From contig JAIRNR010000063.1 in the NCBI GenBank assembly GCA_031257915.1, positions 1 to 40,445 on the forward strand: DNA of 40,445 nucleotides, read 5' to 3'. The number at the start of each line of letters is the position of its first letter. The first letter of the stretch is position 1. Of the stretch, positions 34,279-40,445 are shown piece by piece. Source of the stretch: Bacteroidales bacterium (lineage in GTDB: Bacteria; Bacteroidota; Bacteroidia; Bacteroidales; P3). A program made the position numbers and the translations under genes. A model generated the notes under the pieces. The model did no database searches. It was not told the DNA's origin and worked only from the letters and a program-made list of their open reading frames with translations.

Positions 34279-37200
34279 ATGAAAAAGAATTTTGTTATAA
34301 TTACTGTTCTTTGCTGTATTTTCTTGTTTTGTAATTTTTTTGTGCGCGGACAGGAAAACAGGTATTATATTCAGTACAACAGGTTGCAGTATGATACAGA
34401 TAAAAAAGGTGCTTGTGATGGCGATTTTTATTCGGTTGTTTGGCTTTACATAAATACACCGAATTCATCTAGTATTTATGAATTACCGTCAGGTTACAGT
34501 ATTTCAAAAGAGGTATTTACATACTCCGTAAATAGAAAACCGCTTTCGTTTCGTCTTTTTGGAAGAGTTGGAACAAGAGAACACGGAGATGATGGAGTTG
34601 GACCAGATGACTGTGCCTACACAGAGGGAATGTCACCATTTGAATTATATATAGACGGTTCTAATTATCACGTTGGTTGTACGAGATACTTAACAGTCAA
34701 ATACAAAGTTACGATTGACGACCCTGCAATAATATCCGGTGTATATTTTGGAAGTACGTCAGGGACCCTTAATTCCTGCGACTCAAACGAGAAAATAACA
34801 GTAAAAGTAGAAAGTTATTATAGCAATGGAAAGGGAAATGCTGAAATACAAGTTTTGGACAGGAGCAGTAATTGGCAGACAATAGGAACAATAGCAAGTA
34901 ACTCTACTCAGTCCCTGACATACGACAAAATAAAACAGCACGTGGACAGGAACAGTCCTATTAAAATCAGAACAAGAAAGAAACTTCTTGACGATTCGTA
35001 TTCTTACAGCACATTCGCCAATTCGCTATATTATTTACATCAATTTCAATTCCCCGTGGGTAAAACATTGATCGTAGAAAAGCCGGTATGCAAGGGAGAC
35101 AGCACCACGATAAAAATACCATATACGGGTAATGTGGGATATACGGTTACTATAAAAAAACCGGGAGAAGCAGGTAATGGTAAAAACTATGAAATATTGG
35201 ATTGTTTACAAGAAATGATAAATGGAACATCATATCGTTGTATTAAAGAAAAACTTTCGGCAGGAACTTACGATTTAATAATAGAATATAAAGAAGGACA
35301 GGGTACTCCTTGCCCATTTCAAAAATCTGTCACAGTTCCTGATATTCCCGACTTTACGATAAGCAATGTATCATATCCATCCCAAGTTGACGAATACAAA
35401 ATACCAACAATTGGTGGTACGGGACAAGTATATTTTACCGTATCTAACAGTTGTAATCGTGCCCTAACCATTAGTGCCGGACAATACACATTTAACAAAA
35501 CATTGCCGTCCACAACGCAGGCGTATTATTCGGGCAATGTGTCAATTGATTTACCCAGGGGAACATACGCCATTTATGTAACAAACTCGTCCGGCTGCAG
35601 AAGCAATACAATATCGAATGTAGTTATGAACGAACCACCGGCTATCACATTTGCTTTTAACGGATACGACCCAAAATGTCATAATGAAAAAGGACGTTAC
35701 AAAATTTCTAATATAAAAGGCGGTATAGGCACTTACAAGTATAGGTTAGATAATGGTCTTTTCAACTCGTTTAATGCGGAATCTGTCGAAGACACCGGTG
35801 TCCTTCCGGGACAGCATATCATAATGATAGAGGATAAATATGGAAATAAAGCGACTAAAAATTTTACAGTAGCCCCTGCCCCATCAGCAGTAACAATAAG
35901 TACAAATATTACTCCGCCAAGTATTTTCGGTAACTCCGACGGAAGCGTAACCATCACTGCGTCCGGCGGAACTAAACGCACAGGTAGAAACGGTTATCTG
36001 TACAAAAAGGATAACGGCACATATCAAATGTCCCATGTATTAAGCGGTTTTAAAAGCGGAAACCATATTGTTTATGTAATGGATTCCAATGAATGTGTGT
36101 TCGATTTTAACATAACCATTCCTGACGGCAGGAAGATAAGTATTGCTAAAAGCACAATAACTGCACCAACTTGCAATGGCGGCAGTGACGGTGCATGTAC
36201 GTTAATTATCGGCAATTTGCAAGGTTCGTTATCAGTTTCATCAACGAGTGGTGTATTGATACCCCAAATCAGTAGAGATACCATCGTTTTTAGTGACTTA
36301 CCGGCGGGAAATTATGAGTGTAAAATCAAAGAAACATATAATAAAGGCAATTATGAAATAGCACATACGATAGTTATTCCCGAAAAGCCAAGAATAATAG
36401 CGCACACTGCTGTAACTCGCGTAAGCAATAAAGGCACCGCAAGCGGAAAGATAAATGTAAATATTTCCAGTGGAAATGGCGGAACATACCGCGTAGAGTT
36501 ATACGATGGCAACACAATGTTACAAGAGCAGAATTGTGACAACAACTGTATGTTTAGCGGTTTATCGGGCGAATACGAAAACGGTGGGAAGATTTATAAA
36601 TTATTGATTTACGACAGTAAAGGATGTTCATTGGAAACACAGGTAAGAGTTCAAGAACCGCAAACAAAGTTGACACTCATACCGGAAATAATCTCACATG
36701 TTTCATGTTATGGAAAAAGCGACGCAGCGTTTAATATAATAGCATCGGGAGGATGGGATAATAAATACATGTATAGTGCGGACAGTGTTAAATGGATTAG
36801 TGAGAAACCCACATTTACGGCAATGGGCGCAGGCGATTATAAATATTTTGTAAGAGACGGCATTGGCGGTACGGCAAGTGTAACAGTAACAATCACTCAG
36901 CCCGCGCCATTAAGAATTGATTCACTTAAAATAATACCCGCTACCTGCCACAATACCGCAACAGGTGAAATACTTTTACGTCTGTCAGGCGGAACATATC
37001 CATATACATTTATAAATTCACAAAACATAATAAGAGAAATTATTTACAGAAGAGATACATTAGCAAATGTTTTGGGTTTATTAGCGGGAAATTATAACTT
37101 CCTGCTAAAAGACAATCATAACTGTATGGCAGAAATATCAGGAATAAATGTAACTCAGCCGGAACAGCTGAGAATTACCGCAACAGATATTATTCAGCCA

Positions 37201-40200
37201 ACGTGCGGAAATGATAATGGCAAACTTACTGTGTATGGAACAGGGGGTACCGCACCATACACTTTCAAATTTATAAACAATATTTCTAATAATATATTAC
37301 AGACAAAAAAATCGTCAAACACCGCAACATTTGAAAATATTGCAAACGGAACATATCGCTTAGTTATTACGGACAACAACGGTTGTACGACAAATAGCGA
37401 TATTCTGACTTTTAACGAATATATAATGCCGGTAGTCAGCGATGCTACAAAAACAGACGCAATATGCTATGCTGAAAGCAACGGACAGATACATTCAATT
37501 GCGCGGGAGGGGACAGCAAGAATAGCATACTTTACGCTAATAAATACTCAGGACAGTGCAAACCGGCAGAGTGAAAACGGTATTTTTGAAAATATCTATG
37601 CCGGCAATTATCTTATTTATGCTTATGATACAAATGGCTGCATGTCTAATCCCTGTCTTGTTGAAATAAATCAGCCTGACAGTTTAATTTTAAATATACT
37701 GGGTGTAGCAAACGTAATAAACAAAGGGGCAAATGATGGGCAAATCACATTCAGTGTTTCTGGGGGCAACAGCGGCAAGTTATGTGCATGGTTGCAAAAT
37801 GAAAATAGGCAAACAGCAGACAGTATGTTCATAATAAGTGGCTCAACAAACACTTTCAATGCATTTGCCGGTACTTACACCTTGAAAGCATCAGATACGA
37901 AAGGATGCATTTTTATAACAGATACATTGCAGGTTGTTGAGCCCGATATGGAACTGCATTTAACCGTAGTGGAAACAATAGACGCGCTGTGTAAATCACA
38001 AACAGGAAAAATCACAGTAGAGGGTGCAGGCGGATGGGGCGGTTACCGCTATAAATATGCAGATAACGAACAATTTTCAACGTTAAACAGTTTTGGAAAC
38101 CTTTCTTCGGGTACGTATCACATCACTGTCATTGACAGAATGGGTGCAACGGCAAGCAAATATATTACTGTTAACGAACCACAAGACAGTTTGAAAACCG
38201 AAGTTATTGCTATTCGGAATCCTACCTGCGGCAATAATAATGGAGAATTATCCATAAATATTTTCGGAGGCACTGCACCATACAGGATTTTTGCTCAAAA
38301 TAACAGAGACACATTATATATAGACAGCGCACAAACAGTAGTATGGAAAAACGCAGGAATGGGCGCATTGCTTATGCACGCACTTGATGCCAATGGCTGC
38401 AAGTTCGAGCAGGAAACAGTGATACCTGAAGATTCTTTACTAAAAATAGAAAAAATAGAACGTGGTGAAAACTCATTAACGGCAATTATTTCCGGCGGCA
38501 CAAGTCCATATTCTTACATGTGGAAAAGGACTGACGGTGATGAAACGTTTGAAGATACACCGCAAATAGATTATATTCCTGATGGTATTTATCGGTTAAC
38601 AGTTACCGACAGTAATGGTTGCACAGCAGAAGAGCGTATTGTTTTTTACAGTAATAATCCATTAACATTGAAAGTTATTCAAAAACAGGATGAAACATCA
38701 TTAAATGCAAGAAATGGTTACGCTGTACTTTATTCAGCTTTCGGTTTGTCAAAATTTGATATTATAAAACCGAACGACAGTATAATCAGTTATAATTCCG
38801 AACAAACAACGAACGATTTTAAAATAAATAATGATACTGTCTATATAAGCAATTTAGAGAGTGGGAAATGGATCGTTAAAGGAGTATCTAAAAATGGACG
38901 GATAACCATTGCCGAGTTTGAAATTTTACTATATAAAAAGTTTGAATTTGGAAAAACGGAGATAATAAATGTTTCAACTTCCGACAGTACTGACGGTTTT
39001 GTATATATAAACGTAGTAGGAGGCGGCGGTGAAAATATATTTATATGGACAGACAAAGACGGCAATAATGTACGGTCAATAAATGATGAATACAGTACAA
39101 CATTATACAATGTTTCCGCCGGAGTTTATACTTTAACCGTTACGGACAAATACGGCAACATGCTTTCAACCGAGATAAAAATTCTCGCGCCGGATTTACC
39201 ATTGCGTATAAGTGTTTATGAGCAGAAAGACCAAACATGTAACGGTGATAAAAACGCTTATGTCATTCTCTCGTCTGCCGGCGGTTGGGGAGAATATCGC
39301 TATGCGCACAGTCGTACGGCACAAAGTGACAGTCTCAAATACGGCAAGGATGAAATATACACAGGTTTAGAAACAGGCAAACACTGGTTTTTTGTACTTG
39401 ACAAATATGGTGTAACATCATCTGTTGAAGTTCTTATCAAAGAACCGTTGCCACTCACAGCAAGCATATCACATATACAAAACGTAAAATGCAATGGCGG
39501 AAACGACGGACATGTATCTTTTGATATATACGGAGGAACGCCATACTATAAATTGAAAGAAATCAAAACAGCGTTTTGGATAACCGAAAACAATGTAATA
39601 AATTTATCTGCAGGAGAATATGCTTTTGTGTTTACAGACAATTTCGGATGCTTTGCAGACACAATAGACGTAACGATAACAGAGCCGGAACCTCTGTCAG
39701 TAAAAGATATAAGCGTTCAACATACGCTTTGCGGGGAAGATAACGGAAAGATTGCAGTTGCACTTGAAGGTGGAACGGCACCATATTATTATGAATGGAA
39801 AGATGTTCTTGGCAACATTACAGGAATAGATTCTGTTATTGAAAAACTGAAACAGAACGCTGCATACCGACTCATTGTAACAGATAACAACGGTTGTGTG
39901 AAAAATATGCAACAATTTATCAATGGATCAAGGTCGCCCAAAATAAAGGAAGTAACAGTAAGAGATGTGCTTTGTTATGGAGATTCAACCGGTATGGCAC
40001 ATATTACCACAGTGGAAGCCGGAATGCCATACGCGCCGGTCTCTTTCATCTGGAGTAATGGATACAGTGGTGATTACTGTACAAATTTACATTGCGGACA
40101 ATATAACATCATAGTATCGGACACAAACAACTGCACAACAATTTATTATTTTGATGTCCGGCAGCCGGATTCTCTTTATTTACGTTTTTCGGATTATAGA

Positions 40201-40445
40201 GAGCCGCATTGTTACGGCTATTCGGACGGGTACATTCACACACAGACGTATGGCGGGGCGGGAGAGAATACTTATATCTGGAACACGAAAGCAACAACGG
40301 CAAATATTGAAAACATAACAAAAGGTAATTATTCCGTTCGTGTAACGGACAAAAACGGTTGTGCCTGTGAACAACACATTACTATAAATGAACCATCTGA
40401 GAAAATCATTGACTTGGGCGATGATGTTCTTATGTGCCCGGGAAA
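34279..40445 (+). CDS. SprB-repeat giant surface adhesin, partial (3' end outside window)
   Basis: The frame starts at ATG 34279 and stays open to the window edge: 2055 codons without a stop. A signal peptide (MKKNFVIITVLCCIFLFCNF, ending FVRGQ) precedes a unique N-terminal region of about 430 residues. From about residue 452 I count about 19 SprB-like repeats of 80-85 residues. Each follows the line C-N/Y/H-G-x-x-D/N-G...GG-T-x-P-Y...L-x-A/S-G-x-Y...D-x-x-G-C...x-x-P-x-x-L (for example VKCNGGNDGHVSF, GGTPYYKL, LSAGEYAFVFTDNFGC). The last visible residues, IIDLGDDVLMCPG, match the domain that usually follows SprB arrays before a type B T9SS (gliding-motility-associated) C-terminus. SprB of Flavobacterium johnsoniae is a mobile gliding adhesin; here adhesion is a safer guess. 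It is the fourth gene of the operon. Confidence 0.85.
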   Translation, partial: MKKNFVIITVLCCIFLFCNFFVRGQENRYYIQYNRLQYDTDKKGACDGDFYSVVWLYINTPNSSSIYELPSGYSISKEVFTYSVNRKPLSFRLFGRVGTREHGDDGVGPDDCAYTEGMSPFELYIDGSNYHVGCTRYLTVKYKVTIDDPAIISGVYFGSTSGTLNSCDSNEKITVKVESYYSNGKGNAEIQVLDRSSNWQTIGTIASNSTQSLTYDKIKQHVDRNSPIKIRTRKKLLDDSYSYSTFANSLYYLHQFQFPVGKTLIVEKPVCKGDSTTIKIPYTGNVGYTVTIKKPGEAGNGKNYEILDCLQEMINGTSYRCIKEKLSAGTYDLIIEYKEGQGTPCPFQKSVTVPDIPDFTISNVSYPSQVDEYKIPTIGGTGQVYFTVSNSCNRALTISAGQYTFNKTLPSTTQAYYSGNVSIDLPRGTYAIYVTNSSGCRSNTISNVVMNEPPAITFAFNGYDPKCHNEKGRYKISNIKGGIGTYKYRLDNGLFNSFNAESVEDTGVLPGQHIIMIEDKYGNKATKNFTVAPAPSAVTISTNITPPSIFGNSDGSVTITASGGTKRTGRNGYLYKKDNGTYQMSHVLSGFKSGNHIVYVMDSNECVFDFNITIPDGRKISIAKSTITAPTCNGGSDGACTLIIGNLQGSLSVSSTSGVLIPQISRDTIVFSDLPAGNYECKIKETYNKGNYEIAHTIVIPEKPRIIAHTAVTRVSNKGTASGKINVNISSGNGGTYRVELYDGNTMLQEQNCDNNCMFSGLSGEYENGGKIYKLLIYDSKGCSLETQVRVQEPQTKLTLIPEIISHVSCYGKSDAAFNIIASGGWDNKYMYSADSVKWISEKPTFTAMGAGDYKYFVRDGIGGTASVTVTITQPAPLRIDSLKIIPATCHNTATGEILLRLSGGTYPYTFINSQNIIREIIYRRDTLANVLGLLAGNYNFLLKDNHNCMAEISGINVTQPEQLRITATDIIQPTCGNDNGKLTVYGTGGTAPYTFKFINNISNNILQTKKSSNTATFENIANGTYRLVITDNNGCTTNSDILTFNEYIMPVVSDATKTDAICYAESNGQIHSIAREGTARIAYFTLINTQDSANRQSENGIFENIYAGNYLIYAYDTNGCMSNPCLVEINQPDSLILNILGVANVINKGANDGQITFSVSGGNSGKLCAWLQNENRQTADSMFIISGSTNTFNAFAGTYTLKASDTKGCIFITDTLQVVEPDMELHLTVVETIDALCKSQTGKITVEGAGGWGGYRYKYADNEQFSTLNSFGNLSSGTYHITVIDRMGATASKYITVNEPQDSLKTEVIAIRNPTCGNNNGELSINIFGGTAPYRIFAQNNRDTLYIDSAQTVVWKNAGMGALLMHALDANGCKFEQETVIPEDSLLKIEKIERGENSLTAIISGGTSPYSYMWKRTDGDETFEDTPQIDYIPDGIYRLTVTDSNGCTAEERIVFYSNNPLTLKVIQKQDETSLNARNGYAVLYSAFGLSKFDIIKPNDSIISYNSEQTTNDFKINNDTVYISNLESGKWIVKGVSKNGRITIAEFEILLYKKFEFGKTEIINVSTSDSTDGFVYINVVGGGGENIFIWTDKDGNNVRSINDEYSTTLYNVSAGVYTLTVTDKYGNMLSTEIKILAPDLPLRISVYEQKDQTCNGDKNAYVILSSAGGWGEYRYAHSRTAQSDSLKYGKDEIYTGLETGKHWFFVLDKYGVTSSVEVLIKEPLPLTASISHIQNVKCNGGNDGHVSFDIYGGTPYYKLKEIKTAFWITENNVINLSAGEYAFVFTDNFGCFADTIDVTITEPEPLSVKDISVQHTLCGEDNGKIAVALEGGTAPYYYEWKDVLGNITGIDSVIEKLKQNAAYRLIVTDNNGCVKNMQQFINGSRSPKIKEVTVRDVLCYGDSTGMAHITTVEAGMPYAPVSFIWSNGYSGDYCTNLHCGQYNIIVSDTNNCTTIYYFDVRQPDSLYLRFSDYREPHCYGYSDGYIHTQTYGGAGENTYIWNTKATTANIENITKGNYSVRVTDKNGCACEQHITINEPSEKIIDLGDDVLMCPG

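Noticed and set aside
35319-40377. Many 60-90-codon minus-strand frames in the last 5 kb
   Set aside because: They lie opposite the SprB-repeat gene, which is open on the plus strand for over 2000 codons with repeated domain motifs.

Overview
The window is low-GC Bacteroidota DNA, most likely from the order Bacteroidales. The evidence is the set of Bacteroidota-type promoters (TTTG or TTG, about 20 bases, then TAnnTTTG), the type IX secretion (T9SS) C-terminal sorting domains, SprB repeats, a BatE-like protein, Rpn-family transposase remnants and two ATPases of multi-copy families (AAA/DUF4143 and AAA/DUF234). I cannot name the species. I see no tRNA, rRNA, CRISPR array, prophage or complete insertion sequence.

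Layout. Bases 1-553 hold the tail of one Rpn-family nuclease/transposase and a head fragment of another. A U32 peptidase-like RNA-modification protein follows (556-1797), then a promoter and a possible structured RNA (about 1811-1950). Two secreted T9SS cargo proteins (1996-8267) end at a strong terminator. Bases 8268-13504 are an accessory stretch. It holds two convergent ATPases with nuclease-like tails, an orphan BatE-like TPR/SH3 protein, and three intergenic zones of about 500-740 bases filled with repeats. Housekeeping genes follow: proS, pth, a CorC-like CBS protein, a C69 dipeptidase, mmdA and a minimal biotin carrier. Next is a tightly overlapping run (20175-25806): small lipoprotein, WbqC-family protein, unknown protein, 1239-residue T9SS protein and NAD kinase. 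The last 14.5 kb (25951 to the window end) is one operon behind a good promoter: an outer-membrane barrel candidate, an FN3-repeat protein, a 1503-residue protein I cannot place, and a SprB-repeat giant of at least 2055 residues that runs off the window.

Two things stand out. The first is the four-gene surface operon, which looks like a dedicated adhesin or surface-structure system with an unidentified large partner. The second is a recurring pattern of short tandem duplications placed exactly on gene edges. A 33-bp repeat carries the start codon of the DUF4143 ATPase. A 114-bp repeat carries the 3' end and stop codon of batE. A 109-bp repeat carries decayed copies of the proS promoter. An 80-bp duplication of the mmdA/biotin-carrier junction creates a 22-codon chimeric ORF.

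All family calls come from reading the translated sequence; no database search was run.
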